The notes under the pieces: generated by a model
What the model saw: only the letters and a program-made list of their open reading frames with translations
Database searches by the model: none
Told to the model about the DNA's origin: nothing
Translations under genes and position numbers: made by a program
Source of the DNA: Coenobita brevimanus
Taxonomy: Eukaryota > Arthropoda > Malacostraca > Decapoda > Coenobitidae
NCBI GenBank assembly: GCA_032717465.1
Contig: CM064715.1
Span: 33,944,701-34,008,700, forward strand
Length of the DNA stretch: 64,000 nucleotides
Direction of reading: 5' to 3'
Shown here: piece by piece, positions 40,846 to 53,835 of the stretch
Numbering within the stretch: the first letter of the stretch is position 1
Layout of the letters: each line of letters starts with the position of its first letter

Positions 40846-42269
40846 GTGAGTCATAAGCGTCTAAGAGTCAGTCAGGATGCACCTTCATATTGTCCCGAGT
40901 ATCGAATCACTGGAGGTGATATTAATTACCATATATAATTTCGATCTCATGCGCTGCTGAGACGAGTTGAAGCCTTCGCTGCAGTTATGTGTTTTATGTA
41001 TATTCTTCCTTTTTCCATTGGATTTTATTTACTTCAGAGGAGACTTTTTGGAGTGGAGAGATTACATGCAGATGCAACATCCTTTGCCCTTTCACAACCA
41101 TATGTGTATTTTCTTGTGGTTCCCTTGCGATTTTACTTACTTGCCAAGAGACTTTTTCTTTTTATTTAAGGGAATAGATGTAGTCTCATTTAACCCTTTT
41201 ACATGTACTGTATACATCTCCCAAAAACTAAAAAGAAATCGTCTATGAACTGCAAGAAATAACCTGGGAAATACTTCATTAGCCCGAAGGAATCAATTAA
41301 CTTACAGCACCTGGGCATGACGCAGGTTAGGCGAGGAAATGCCGATGTAATGAGGTTTTTTAATGATGAAATACTGAGGTAATGATAAAAAGAAATACGA
41401 CTTACCGTTTTCACCATGATGCTTAACTAGGATGATTTGTTCTGAATACCCCCACAAGATTTTATTAGTTGAGAATCAGTCGAAAGCAGGCAGGGTTAGA
41501 CAGCTATGAAATGTTCGTAAGATTTGAAGGCAATGACGAACAAGGTGAGAAGGAGCAGGAGTTTTTATTACACATTTTTTTACTGCTTAGTAAAACTGTA
41601 ATAGCCAACTTCATAATACCTCTTTCCAAAAATAGGAGGCCGAAGCTTGGCTACCCAAGTCCAGAATACTTGGGGACAGAAGCCTAACCTAAACCCCTGA
41701 TACAGTATAACATTATAGAAAAACCTCTGGCTCCCTCAAGGATACGAAAAGTGCCACGTAAGTCACGGCATCTTGGAGACCGACTTTGATGCATAGTTGT
41801 GAAGAGTACGGACGTATGTTGCCTTCCCTCCTCTAGCATGCGCCACCGGCATTAGTTTGTTTGTTTACCTCTAAGGTGCATTGAAGTTAGGCCAATTAGA
41901 ACTCAATTCCCCCCTTACCTTGTTAGTGATACAATAGGTGTTTGTATCTATTTACTGAGACTACCTTTGCCTGCTTACTTCTGGAGTGATCCCTTCACTG
42001 ATACCTCTGGGTTATGGATAAACATGGAGTCGTCCTTCCGAGAGTGGCTTCAAAGAGTAATCTCAGCCTTAGTTGTTTTACCCCGGGTGTCTTGTCCCTT
42101 GCTCGTTTTCTCTTTCATCCCACTCAGGAAGGTGGTCTTGACTGTAGCAGATAATTATGCTGACCGGACTATCTGCCCCCCAGACTGACCGACGCCAGAC
42201 TCGCACCCCAACTGACGTACAGTACCTGAAGGGTATGCGACTTTTATGTTATGTGCTGTAGATTCAACC
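40846..42269. other. No gene seen
   Basis: No convincing coding frame. 41800-42200 may include the 5' region of the ORF1 fragment that follows, but I cannot support a boundary. Confidence 0.4.
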
Positions 42270-43020
42270 CCCCTCTCCAGTCTCAATCCCTTCATTATCA
42301 AGAAGGTAACTGATGGCTGTGCTTGTGAGGTGGAACAGGTAAAAAAATATGAAAAGAGATCCCTTGGTCAAAACTGTAAACTCGTCCTAGGTAAAGGATT
42401 TGCTTAAACTGCGTAAGTTCTACTTTTACGATGCTGAGCCGAAAAGCCCAGTTTCCATTAATTCCTACTGTGGTGTTATCACTTGCAGGGATCTCATTGT
42501 GATGAGTGGAGTCATCGTACATGAACTTACTCAGCAAGACGTAACTGATGTCAGATTCATTATCCAATACTCAGAAGGTACGAGGACGAAGACTGCAACT
42601 ATTATCTTGACGTTTGGTAGAGTTTCTCTTCCCGATAATGTCAAAGATGATTACGAAATTGTTAACCTATGGCCGTATATCCCTGACCATCTTCGTTGTT
42701 TGAAATGTCAGCTGTATGCACATAATAACTAGTCTTGTCGGGCTTCCCAATCAGTATTTGGAAAGTGTGCGTCTCAGCGTCATGATGCTGTACTCTGTAC
42801 ATCCGAGATTGTATGTTGCTTTCACTGCAAGGGTGTTCACTCCACTTTCTCAAGGGATTGTTCCAAGTGGAAGGAGGAGAAAGGGACCTGCACAGTGAAG
42901 GCAGCTGAAGGCATCTCTTACTATGACCCGTGAAAAAAAAAAAAAAATTCAGGTGGTCGAACGACGACGTTCACTAGTCATACGTTCCTTAGCGTCAGTC
43001 ATCCTTACCATAAAAAATCT
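42270..43020 (+). pseudogene. Non-LTR ORF1 (gag-like zinc-knuckle) fragment
   Basis: The frame 42400-42732 contains GVIVHELTQQDVTDVRFI and NLWPYIPDHLRCLKCQLYAH. In the next frame follow CASQRHDAVLCTSEIVCCFHC and STFSRDCSKWKEEKG. The CX2CX4H-like spacing and the phrase PDHLRCxKCQ are typical of ORF1 proteins of I/Jockey-type elements, which bind element RNA. Frameshifts and an A14 run at 42934-42947 break it. No matching RT follows directly. Confidence 0.7.
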
Positions 43021-45100
43021 TGACAGCTGCCTTGGCGAAATCTAGTTCAAGCATTTGAATGGTGAGACAGTCACTAGACTGGGCGAGATTCCGCTGCATG
43101 AGCGCTAACAGCGCGCGAACTTTGAATGCCTCTTATGTTTAATAAACCATAGACATCGCCAACCCATTCTAAGCTCTCACATTTACCTCGGAAATATGTT
43201 ACATGCACTAGAAATGAAAAAAAAAAAAAAAAAGACAGCAGAATGCATTAGAAAATGCATTTTAAAAGTTAGATACAGTATACTGTATAGGGTAAGCATA
43301 TATTGTGATTTAATCTCCTTCAGCCATCATCTGGATTATATAATTGGAAATATCTAACAGAAAATTTTTACGAGCAAACTGAATGTACTATTGCATACTT
43401 TATAGACATCCATGGTAGGCTATGTTTCCTGCCAGCCCACCTGTCAGAACTGTACAGCCGTATACCCTGATTATGTGCGTCTCTGCTAATGTAGCAGTGT
43501 ATCGTATGTTCCTAAATTTATATTGCAAGATGTATATACATACTTATTACAGAATTATTTTTAGCACGGAGACTGCTGTTGCTCCTGTACAAATCCGGTT
43601 GAAGGGTAACTGTCACTGCAGGATCAACACATGAATGATGCAGTAACACTCCATTTTTTTTCCAGCAATTTCTTTTCACAGTTATCATCCAGCCATGTCC
43701 AGCAGGCCATGTTGGAAAATATAGGTTATCAAATGTGTGTACTGTCATAATTGTTCTTTTAGTTTTTAAATATCTAGTTACAGTTTTCTTTCCCCATTAC
43801 AATTGCAACCTTGCCTGTCTCAGTTATTACTATTAAATTTCCGGTTTACCTCAGTAATTATACTCCTCTGGTAATCACATTCTTGATTAATACCTTTCTC
43901 TTTAAGCAGTATTCACTGATTTCTTAAGTCACTTGGTACATTATTATTTTTCTATCCCAGTCTGCTTGATAAGTCTTATCTCCTTTCCCAGAAGTCATTC
44001 CACCTCTACAGTACTTTCATCCAGTTCGGTTTTATACATTTTCTGATGGCTAACTGATCTGTTTTCCTAGCATCCTCCTAAACTGTTCATAATTATGCTT
44101 CATGTTGGTCTCCATAACTAAATATTTATCACATTATTTCCTGATTGCCAGTCACTACCCTACTGCTCCTTTCATGAGTCTGTGTAACCCTTCCACCTGT
44201 ACCAATATTCTCTGACTTTCCTACACCCATTTGGTCCTCCATTACAGTAACTGTCTAAAATTCCATCTAATTAACTATTTTTTGTTATTATTATTATATA
44301 TACATGGTACACCCGAAAGCATTAATTTCTCCCCTCCCCCCTTGCAACCGGAGTCGAGGCCAGTGAGCGACCCACACCCACCGCCCCTACCCCAAACCCA
44401 GTGTAAACATTGTTGGACAGATGTAGAACAGCCAAAGCTGGTGATGTTACAATGCATCATGTTTGTTTTTAGAGACAATCAGAACCAGTGGCAATGTGTA
44501 ATATTGTGCTGCTATCCACAACATATGAGAAAGGCACGAAAATAAAAGAAGACCTACAATGTATAATGTGTTATTATCTATATACTTACATCCTATATTA
44601 TAATGTTACAAATGAGTATAGTATAGTTAACAGCATCTGTTGAAAGATATGATGTGTTTTCTCAACGATTCTTGCTCCCACCTTCACCACTCTTCTCTCT
44701 GGGTTCCCGTCTCCATCAAACGTCTCTCTTACCCTCTCGTCCCCCACTCCCGCCCTTTGATACCCAACATAAACTAAGAAAATGATGAAATGATCCACCA
44801 GCTATTGATCATATTACTATTATCATACATCTTTGCATTAAGCACCAACAAATCAATAACATACAATACTTCGGTATACCTGCCAACTATTTCATCCTCT
44901 TGTAAGCTGTTGCGTGACATATGCACTACAAGTTGGACCTTTTATTACAAGGACATACGGTTGTTTATCGTTAACACAGGTTGTGTGGTTTTGGGTCGTC
45001 CATTAATTCATATTAACGTGGCAAATTTAAGCCTTACATTATAAACACATTAGGTTTATGTTCCTGTCATTACTGGATGAACGAATCGAATCAGGGATCG
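43021..45100. other. No gene or recognised repeat
   Basis: A+T-rich sequence; an A16 run near 43218-43233. Open frames here are short and lack recognisable motifs. Confidence 0.5.
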
Positions 45101-46250
45101 TTCTGGCGAACCAGTAACTCTCTGCCTGAACGAAAATATTCCGACCTCTTGTCACAACAGTGACATGATGTCCCGTATTCTCCGGGACTATTAGCTTTTA
45201 TCATATGGCATCTGGACCACTAGGAAAAATGATTTTGGCAATGTGACCTCTACTCCTCTTCGTCAGTACCACCATCTTATGAGGAGGGTTCGTCGGCCAC
45301 TTGCCGTGCACCTTCACGTACTAACTCAGGAGCTTGAGGTGGACCTTGATGACTGACAAGTTGGTGTCTAAAAATATAGCACCTTAGGAGCCATGCAACT
45401 TTACTGTTGATGTTTCATGGCTTCCAGCACCAAAGACCGAGGTACCAGAAGTGGAGGTCCTCCGCTAGTTTCGTAACATCATTGTACACCATTCAGGGTC
45501 AGATCAGTTATATACTGAGGGCTCCACGTCAAGTGAATGTGTGTGTGCTAATGTGTGGTCAACTGAATGTGCCCTCAGGTTTTGGTTGAAGACTTCTACA
45601 TCTATGTTTACTTCTGAACTTTTTGCCAAACACAAAGCCATAGACAAAGCTCTAAACTCTAAACATGACAGGTTTGTCATTCATTCAGATTCTAAATCAG
45701 TCCTTCAGGCAATTGCTTCTTGCACTACAGATTCTAATGAAATGCAGGGCCGTATCATTAATAAACTGTATTAGTGCAACAAGTCCTTCATGCTGGTCAC
45801 AGTGGCTGGTCATTGCCGTATTTATGGCAGTGAGCAGGCTGACCTACTTGCCAAATCGGCTGTGAAACTTGAGACTTGGGATGTTCCTCATGATCTACAG
45901 TTGAGAATCTCTTCCTCGGAAATAAATCAATAAATCTTCTGTAGCAAGGTCTGTGGACCAGACAGAATATTGCAACATGTAAGCTGCTCCATGGTTACTA
46001 GGCTACTACAAATTGCCCCAGTCGCCTGGAAGGGAGAATATTGGCATGACTGAGGCTGAATTGCACAAACCTCACCCATATAAAACAGGGGATTCATCTC
46101 ACTGGGGATGCTGACCACAACTAAGGAGAGTTGTGCTGCCAGACTGGCTGGGAATCGGGAACAGCAAAGACTTCTGTCTAAGCAGGCATAAGTTTCTCTA
46201 AGAAGGGACAATGGGAAGTATATCAGGGAAATCGCTGAGAAGGTGGAAGG
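45100..46250 (+). pseudogene. I-like non-LTR element fragment with RNase H
   Basis: SELFAKHKAIDKALNSKHDR and FVIHSDSKSVLQAI (45590-45720) are the central RNase H motifs, and GHCRIYGSEQADLLAKSA (45805-45870) the C-terminal one. RNase H at the end of the polyprotein is a mark of the I clade among non-LTR elements. Upstream, 45100-45580 has degraded coding-like sequence (QVNVCVLMCGQ). Frameshifts and stops throughout. The end is near 46250. Confidence 0.7.
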
Positions 46251-46536
46251 CCATTTTCATGCAAATGACCCCCCGCTGGGCAAGCACCTTGTCGTGGTGG
46301 CGGGGGGCTTACGTGCCTCTGTGATCCCACAAGCCTGCCTGTGGATGTCATGACATCTTGCAGGGTCTTCCATGCAGGTAGGGTTGTGGGTGTGGGTCTG
46401 ACTAAGCTCTGTCCGAAATGTAGGTTACCCGTATGGGTCATCGGTGCCACCCACCAGAGAGGTTGCCTTGGTGCTGTCCTGAGTTGGTTGGTTGGGTGTC
46501 TGGGCTGGGGGGTGTTGGGGAAGGGGGTCTTTGCAC

Positions 46537-46737
46537 TGGTGGGAGCGAACTTTTGCATCACAGGGTGTCCTTTTTGGGTCACCCTCTGGGGACAAGGTCA
46601 CCCGCTCCCATCAGACCATGCTCGGTCCCCTCACTCCTGGTGGGAGTGAACTTTCGCATCACGGGGTGTCCTTTTCGGGTCACCCTCTGGGGACGAGGTA
46701 CCCCGTTCCCACCAGACTGAGCTCGGTTCCCTTACTT
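46537..46737 (+). repeat. Two tandem 100-bp units at the 5' end of the I-like element
   Basis: Units 46537-46636 and 46637-46737 share GGTGGGAG, GAACTTT, GCATCAC, GGGTGTCCTTTT, GGGTCACCCTCTGGGGAC and CTCGGT. Tandem 5' units are a known form of LINE promoter. Confidence 0.8.
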
Positions 46738-46759
46738 CACGGTAGGCGGTTTCCCTTGG

Positions 46760-48530
46760 CTCCTGGTGCCATTTTATCGCTCACTAATGTACGTACGGAT
46801 ACATCAAACACTTCTTTAACCACTCGTGTGGTCGGTGACCAGCCACACGAGTCAGCATCACCTGGTCACTCTCTTGGCGATGACCCTGTACCCTCCAGGT
46901 CATCTGCTAAAACTGCGAATCCAGATGTCCCTTCTATAGAGTTGTTATCTGGTGTCTTTGTGAAACAATCATACAAAATACATACTCCTCAAAACAGATG
47001 ATGGTACTTCCTTCCGGAACCAGAACTGTTTTCAGATTCACAGTGGTCTAGTTACGGCATGTGGATTTACCCCCAGGGTCTCTTTGTTGGGTGATGGTTC
47101 TCTATTGCTAGAAGCCAGGCATGAGGAGGAGAGTTCATGCATCCAGTCTCTAACTATGGTTGCTGGTTATCCTGAATCTGCTTCCAATCACTTGGTCCTA
47201 AATCAGTCCCAAAGGGTTGTGTATTCTCATGACTTGATCTCATATTCTGATTCTTCCCTCTTAGAGGAGCTGGCTCCTCAGGGAGTTATAGTAGTACAGA
47301 GAATCATGAAGAAAGTTGATGGGGTTTTAACTCCCAAGCCCACTCTCATCTAGACATCTGATCGCCTTACTTTGCCGGAGGTTATCACTGCTGCATGGTG
47401 GAAGATTAAGGTTAAACCTTATGTTCCCCAACCTTGAAGGTACTATTATTGTCAAAGGTTTGGTCATGTTCACCGTTTTTGCAGGCGGTAAGCGTCTGGC
47501 CTTCCTGAGGTCTGTGGAAATTGTGCTGGAATTTCTCATGGTATGGATAACTGTTCTCAACCCTCGAAATGTTTGAACCGTGGAGGAGCTCATGCTGCCT
47601 CCTCAAGGGATTGTGAAGTATACAAGAGTGAAAATAAGATTATTTCTGTCAAAACGAAGGAGAAAACTTCCTTTTCTGAGGCAAAGGCCATGTTAAGGGT
47701 GCAGTTCATTCTCCCTGGGGTTATCTTTGCTGCTGCGTTGTCTTGCCCTAAAGCTACTCGGCAGGTGCCCCTGCCATCACACAATGCCCCATCATATTCT
47801 TGGGGTTCTACTTCCTGGCCTTCTCGGCCGGGGTGTTCCACTGAGGGAGTGCAGCCTGGAAGTGGCTGTGCTTCCTCCGGGGAGGTGCCTCCTGTCTCTG
47901 AGGGTGTCCCCTCTGCGGTGATTCTTCCAGCGTCTGGGAGTGCCTCCCCCATCCCAGTTCCTTCTGTGACGAACACCCGTTTCGATGCTACACCTTGCTT
48001 TGACACATCAAAACTCCCGATGTCCTTCCTGTGCAAGGCAAGCATCACCATGGCTCCTCAGAGTCCTCAGAGAGCAAAGCACTGCTACCAAAGATCTCTG
48101 CAGTGGAGCGCGCTACTCCTCCTCCTCGGAACGCTCAGGGGTCGGGGCGAATGCAGGTTGGGGGTGGCGTCTCGCTGACAACCCAGCCACCACCAGATAG
48201 TGGTGGTACGCAGGTTGTTCATGTGCCTGCTCAGCTGCATGAGGCCTTGCCCTCTCAGGATGCCAGTATCGATTGTGCTCCTTCTCGTAGTGGCACTGCC
48301 TGCTCTATTTCGGCTAGGGCAGCTTGCAGTCCCCCTGCCAAACCATCTCTTCCCCCGCCACAGAAGAAGACCATTGTCCAGCCCTCTTCTTCTTCCTCCA
48401 GGTTATCTTCAGCTGGGTGGCACACTGTACACCATAGTAGTGCCAGGCAGTCCCTTTCTAAGGGTAGTCCTAAGCAGCAATCTAAATTTGGTTGCTTGTC
48501 GGGGGCAAAGTTGTCTTGCCCCTCAACCTG
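46760..48530 (+). pseudogene. ORF1 of the I-like element
   Basis: A conserved segment reads GVIVVQRIMKKVDGVLTPKPTLI (to 47353) and TLPEVITAAWWKIKVKPYVP. A zinc-knuckle region YCQRFGHVHRFCRR follows, then CGNCAGISHGMDNC-like sequence and SRDCEVYKSENKI. The C-terminal half (47600-48530) is long, Pro/Ser/Ala-rich. At least four frameshifts. Confidence 0.75.
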
Positions 48531-49520
48531 ATTCTTCCTTCGCTCTGGGTACTATGGCATTCTCAGCCAGTATATTACAATAGAATTGTTGAGGGCTGCG
48601 TGGTAATTGGGAGGAGCTACGGACCCTCCTGGCTTATTCCCCTTTGTGCGCGTGTCTCCAGGAAACTCTTGTAGGGTTTGCTACTCCTCATACACCACCT
48701 GGGTACAAAGCTTTTTACTCGGCGCCAACCCAGGGTCCTGTTGGAGGTGGTGCTGTTTTGGTGAGGGCTGACATCCCTCATCAGCCAGACCGCCTCCAGT
48801 CTGACCTACACTGTGTTGCTGTGCAGTTGTATGCCCACCACTGGTATACAGTTTGTTCCATTATTTATCACCCAACACAGCAGTCAATAGTATAGAACTT
48901 GAGAACCTGCTTGGTCAGTTACCTACGCCCTTTCTTCTCTTGGGGGATTTAATGGTCACCACCCTTTGTTGGGTGACTGTCTTGTTAACCAACATGGGAG
49001 TTTGTTGGTATCCTTATTGGAGGATGAGGATCTTGAACTCTTCAATACTGAGGCATTTACACATTTTTCATCCCCAAACGGGTTCATTTACTGCAATTGA
49101 CCTCTCTGTCTGCTCTCCTGACTGTCTCCTGGACTTTACCTGGGAGTTTACGTAGGATCTCCATGGAAGTGATCATTTTCCCATCCTCCTTACTGCAGCA
49201 GTATCTAGTCCTTTGTCCCGTCTACCGGGGTGGAGATTGGACAAGGCAGACTGGTCCCTTTTCTCTTCTCTGATTTCTGTTGACGTCTCAGTAGAAGAGT
49301 TTCCACATATTGATGCAGATGTTTCATTCTTTACCTCCGTTCTGCATGCTGATGCCCATCACTCTGTTCCAAAAACCTCTGGCATGTATTGCTATCGATC
49401 TGTCCCATGGTGGCATGAGGATTGCAGTGTTGTTGTACATGAGAAGAAGTTAGTTTTCTCCCATTATCGTAAATACAGGATAGAGCATTATCTTGTCGAG
49501 TTCAAAAGGCCGTGAGCCAA
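48531..49520 (+). pseudogene. Endonuclease of the I-like element
   Basis: Pieces in shifting frames: LQETLVGFATPHTPPGYKAF (Glu region), VQLYAHHWYTVCSIIYHP (Tyr region), PFLLLGDLM (Asp region), and a Ser-Asp-His-like end near 49160. Then LDKADWSLFSSLISVDVSV, typical of the EN-RT linker. Confidence 0.7.
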
Positions 49521-50700
49521 GGCTCATCGGGTAGTGAAACATGGGAGGTGGGACTCTTGGATAGCTTATGTGTCATCTATAAACTCAAAGACGCCAGTGT
49601 CTCAGGTGTGGATGAGGATGCAAAAGATTTCAGGAAAATTCACTCAAGGCTGGTCCCCTGTGCTGATGTTTAATAGTAAGCCTTTTTAACAAAGAGGCCG
49701 GGAAAGGCAGGTTACAGTCCCCTGGAGTATCAGCCAATTGCCTTAACATTCTGTTTGTGCAAATTGAGAAAATGGTCAACACGCCTAATATAGTTCCTAG
49801 AAAGGAATGAATGTCTCTCTCAGTATTAGTCTGGTTTTCAAAAATGTCGCTCAACAACAGATGCACTTGTCCATCTTGAGGCTATGGCGTGTGATGCTTT
49901 TGCTAGACAGCAGCGTCTGGTGTGCATCTTCTTTGACTTAGAAAAGGCATATGATACTACATGGTAGTTTGGTATCTTCAACAACTCCATTCTTTTGGTT
50001 TACATGGTAGGCTACCCCTATTTATATTAAATTTTCTACGTGACCGTTCATTCAGAGTTAGGGTTGGTGTTACCCTATCTCCTTCGTACCCTCAGGAGGA
50101 AGGGTTGCCTTAAGGAAGTGTCCTCAGTGTGACCCTTTTTGCTATAGCACTGGATGGTATTGTGTCCTCTATTCCACTGTATGTTGATGATTTGGCCCTA
50201 TGGTATGCTGCTTCTCAAATGTCCATGGCTGAACGTCGTATGCATCTCGCTCTAGACAGGGTCTCTCGGTAGGCCACCATGCAAGGCTTCCATTTCTCCC
50301 CAACAAATATGGTGGCCGTGCATTTCTGCTGCTTGAGAAGCATTAATCCTGAGCCAGATCTCCAGTTATATGGCCACAGGCTGCTATGTGTCGATGAGAC
50401 AAGGTTTCTCGGACTTGTCTTTGACAGGAGACTGACGTGGGTACCTTATATCCATTCATTACGACTCTCGTGCCTACGTGCCCCGTCTCTCCTAAAAACC
50501 CTATTTCACTTATCTTGGGGCACCAACAGAACCATCCTGGTCCGACTTTACCATGCCTTAGTTAGGAGCAAATTGGACTATGGGTGTGTGGTGTACCTTT
50601 CCGCTACTGAGGCATGGCTGCTGCCACTAAATTCAGTCCATCATGTTGGGATTTGTCTGTCAGCTGGGGCTTTCTGGTCTTCCCCGATTTAAAGTCTGTT
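49521..50700 (+). pseudogene. RT of the I-like element
   Basis: FFDLEKAYDTTW (49930-49965, Asp region), FLRDRSFRVRVG, a damaged PQGSVLSVTLF block near 50110-50140, and PLYVDDLALWY (50175-50205, YVDD intact). The thumb continues at 50279-50692 with LGLVFDRRLTWVPYI and VRSKLDYGCVVY. Stops near 50270 and upstream make it inactive. Confidence 0.8.
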
Positions 50701-51660
50701 GGTTGATGCGAATGAACCACCACTGGATCTCCACCGGCAGTCCTTAGTGGTGCAGTGTTGGCACAGCCTTCACAGTCTTCCGGCCTCACTGAGTTGTAAG
50801 GCTGTCTCTGAGGTCGCTCCTCTCCCCTTTTATGACACCCACCCTCAATATCCACACCCGTTTGGATACAGAGTGACGGCTGCCATGGGGGAGTTGAGTG
50901 TCCAGTCCTCTCCTGTTTGCCCTGTGCGTGTCCCCCAAGTGGCTCCCTGGCTTCTTCCAGAAGTACGACCATGTGATTACTTCCTTGAGAGGAAGGCCTC
51001 TCTTTCCCCACAGGCAGCTTTGTCTTATTTTTTGGAATATGCCTCTGCTCACAATGACTTGATCCCTGTATAAGCTGATGGCTCTAAATCCTGTGTGGGT
51101 ACTGGCTTTTGTGTCATTTTTCGTGATTTTAGCCGTGGTGGGAGTCTTCCTTCTTCTGCATCTGTTTTTACTGCTGAACTTAATGCCATTTTAGTTGCAG
51201 TTGAATTGATTTTTAGCTTTCCTCCAGCTTCTTTTACCATTTTTAGTGACTCAGCCAGTGCCCTACAAGCTTTGTCTCGTGGCTTCCCATCCCCTAGTCC
51301 TGCCTGTCTTGGAGTGGCTCTTCTTATTATGTAGGTGAGGATACTCTGTACACCTGTGTTGGTTCCCTGCTCATGTGGGGGTCGTGGGCAATGATCGTGC
51401 TTACTCTTTGGCTAGAGCTGCTGCCTCTTACCCTTCCTGTCCTCAATACCATGTCCCATCCGATGATTTATGTGCAGCCACTGTGGAGGCTGTCCATTTC
51501 TGCTGGCAGAGGAGGCGGGATGCAGCAGGGGCAAACAAACTCCACAGCATTTGTAGGAACCTGGGTGATGGTGGGTATGTGGGACTGTCCTGATGGTGGG
51601 AAATAACTTTGGCCCATCTCCGGATTGGCCACACTAGGCTGACTCATGGTTTTTTAATGG
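50701..51660 (+). pseudogene. C-terminal linker and RNase H of the I-like element
   Basis: A TAA at 51070-51072 precedes ADGSKSCVGTGFCVIF (first Asp), ELNAILVAVELIFSF (Glu) and FTIFSDSASALQALS (second Asp). A Cys-containing end follows in broken frames to about 51720. Confidence 0.75.
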
Positions 51661-52044
51661 AGAGGGCGCCCCTTCCCAATTGTGATGTCTGTTTGGTTCC
51701 TTTGACTGTGTGACATCTCCTTGTCGAATGTCCCAGTCTTGGGGACCTTCGTCTGTGGTACCTTTCTGGGTGCCAAGACAGCAATGGATCGTACCTTCTT
51801 TCCTCGGTTCTTCTGGGAGAGGCTTGTGCTATGGTAATGTTCTAATTTTAATCCCTACCTTTCTGCTATGTTCTTAGCTTTGGTTGTTTCTTTTATTCTT
51901 TGATACTGTTCATTTGTTTTAGCATCATTTATCTCTTCGCTTTTTATCGTTTGTGATATATTTTGACCTTCCTTTAGTTTTATATTTGGTAGCAAATGAC
52001 TTCTGCTGTTGCGCCACCATGTTACATTTTCATTCATTCATGCA

Positions 52045-53835
52045 AATGACCTTCGAACTGCCTACCAAGGCCTGAAGAAGCTACACTCCAGACACACCTC
52101 TCAGGTTAATTCAGTTAGGACAGCTGATGGACAGCCAGTGTCGGGGGCAAATGAGTAAAGAGCTTGTTAAGCCGTGTCCTTTGAGCAGCTGTATATGGGT
52201 GAACCTCCCATTGGAAAGCTCCCGTTGGTTGGTGAACAGCCAATGGCTGCTGTTTCACCAACTGACGAATCCGTGCCTTCTCTAGATCAAATCAAGAATG
52301 CAGTGCCTAGGCTGAAAAGTGGTAGAGCAGCTGGTGTTTGTGACATCCCAGCAGAATTTATCAAAACCAGGGGGGAAGCCATTATCAGGGGGTTACATTC
52401 ATTCACAGAGGCCATTTGGCATACTGGTATAATTCCTTCTGACTGGACAGAGGGTTTGGTCACCCTTACCTGTAAAGGAAAAGGACACCAGCGGGAGTGT
52501 GGTAACTACCACGGTATTACAGTGCTCAGTGCGCCAGGCAAAGTTCTCGTTCACATTCTCCTGATGCATATCCGGGACCATTTGCTAAATTTTAAGAGGC
52601 CTGAGCAATCTGAATTCATGCCCAACAAGTCTACTGTTGATCGTATCCTAGCTCTTTGAGTTCTTGTGGAATGCCGTCTTGAGTTTCAACAAGGTCTGCT
52701 AGTAGCCTATGTTGGTCTGAGGAAAGTGTTTGACTCAGTAAATCAGGAGGTATTATGGGAACTCCTGTGACTCCATGGGGTCCTTGCGGGGTTAATCCAA
52801 CTGATTGCTGGCTTGTACGCAAACACCGGGACTACTGTCAAGTGTGAGGGGATGGGGAACATCAGACTTCTTCCCAGAAAGTTCTGGTAAAAGACAGGGA
52901 TTTGTCCTTGCCCTTCCACTTTCCAACACATGTATGGATTGGGTACTGGACCGGGCTGTGAGTCGAAGTCACTGTGGAGTAACAATTTGCGATTTCAGGG
53001 CTACCGACCTTGACTTTGCTGATGACTCAGTTATCCTAGTGGACTTGTTGGAGACACTACGGAGTGGCCTCAAGGAATTTCATGAGAATATGAAGCCATT
53101 GAGATTAAATTTCTCTTGGGCCGGGCATTTGGTGGCTTGTTGGATGAAGCAGTTCAGTCTGTCCAAGCATGTCATGAGGATACAGAAGTCTTGGAAAGAT
53201 TCACTTACATCTTGGTAGTGTGGTCCATAACAACAGTAGATCAGACAGTGAGATCTCTCATTGTATTGGTCTGGCCTACAGGATTATGGATTCACTCAGT
53301 TCAGGTGTTTGGCACTATCATCATTTGTGTAGAGGGATGAAAGTTTGCATCTTCAAGGCGCTGGTGCTCCGTACCTTATTTAATGGCTGTGAGATATGGA
53401 CACTAAACAGTAAATTGAGGCATCAAATTGACTCCTTTGGTGCTAAGTGTCTTTGCAGAATCATAGGATATCACAGATACAACCGGGTCCGTAACGAGCG
53501 ACTAATCCATGAGACTATCGTGGCCTATTACCCATATAATACGTCATTGCCATCTCCAGCTATATGGGAACATGGCCTGCTTTCCTGAGGCTGATCCTGC
53601 TCACAGGGTGATCTCTGAACAGGTTAACTCAGGGTGGAGGAGGCCAAGAGGAAGGCTGGAGCAGGTCAATCACTCCTATCGTAAGATATTTAGAGAGAAA
53701 AGAGTCGCTACCTGGAGGGTAACACAAAGGGATCCGCACGGGTGGAGTCAGAGGGTGAGTGAGGCTATGTGCCTTGTGGCATTTGCCCCTTCTTGGATGA
53801 TTGACGGAAAGAAAATTTCTTCTGCACTGTGACAT
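52045..53835 (+). pseudogene. RT of another non-LTR family, left arm copy
   Basis: Motifs in order: PSLDQIKNAVPRLKSGRAAGVC, SDWTEGLVTLTCKGKGHQREC, GKVLVHILLMHIRDHLL, KRPEQSEFMPNKSTVDRILAL, VAYVGLRKVFDSVN (Asp changed to Gly in the usual YVDL), TDLDFADDSVILVD (FADD intact), then ALVLRTLFNGCEIWTLNSKL, AHRVISEQVNSGWRRPRGR. Several stops. The endonuclease is absent, so it is 5'-truncated next to the (CATT)n tail of the I-like element. Confidence 0.8.

Larger units (their letters stand above)
46270..52041 (+). mobile_element. I-like non-LTR retrotransposon with ORF1, EN, RT and RNase H
   Basis: About 5.8 kb with all domains of an I-like element in order and a (CATT)n tail at 52028-52041. Every long frame is broken. 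The 3' 540 bp (51494-52041) recur inverted at 60621-62031. Confidence 0.8.

Noticed and set aside
48200..48583. 127-residue frame overlapping ORF1 of the I-like element
   Set aside because: An alternative frame of the Pro/Ser-rich ORF1 tail without motifs.
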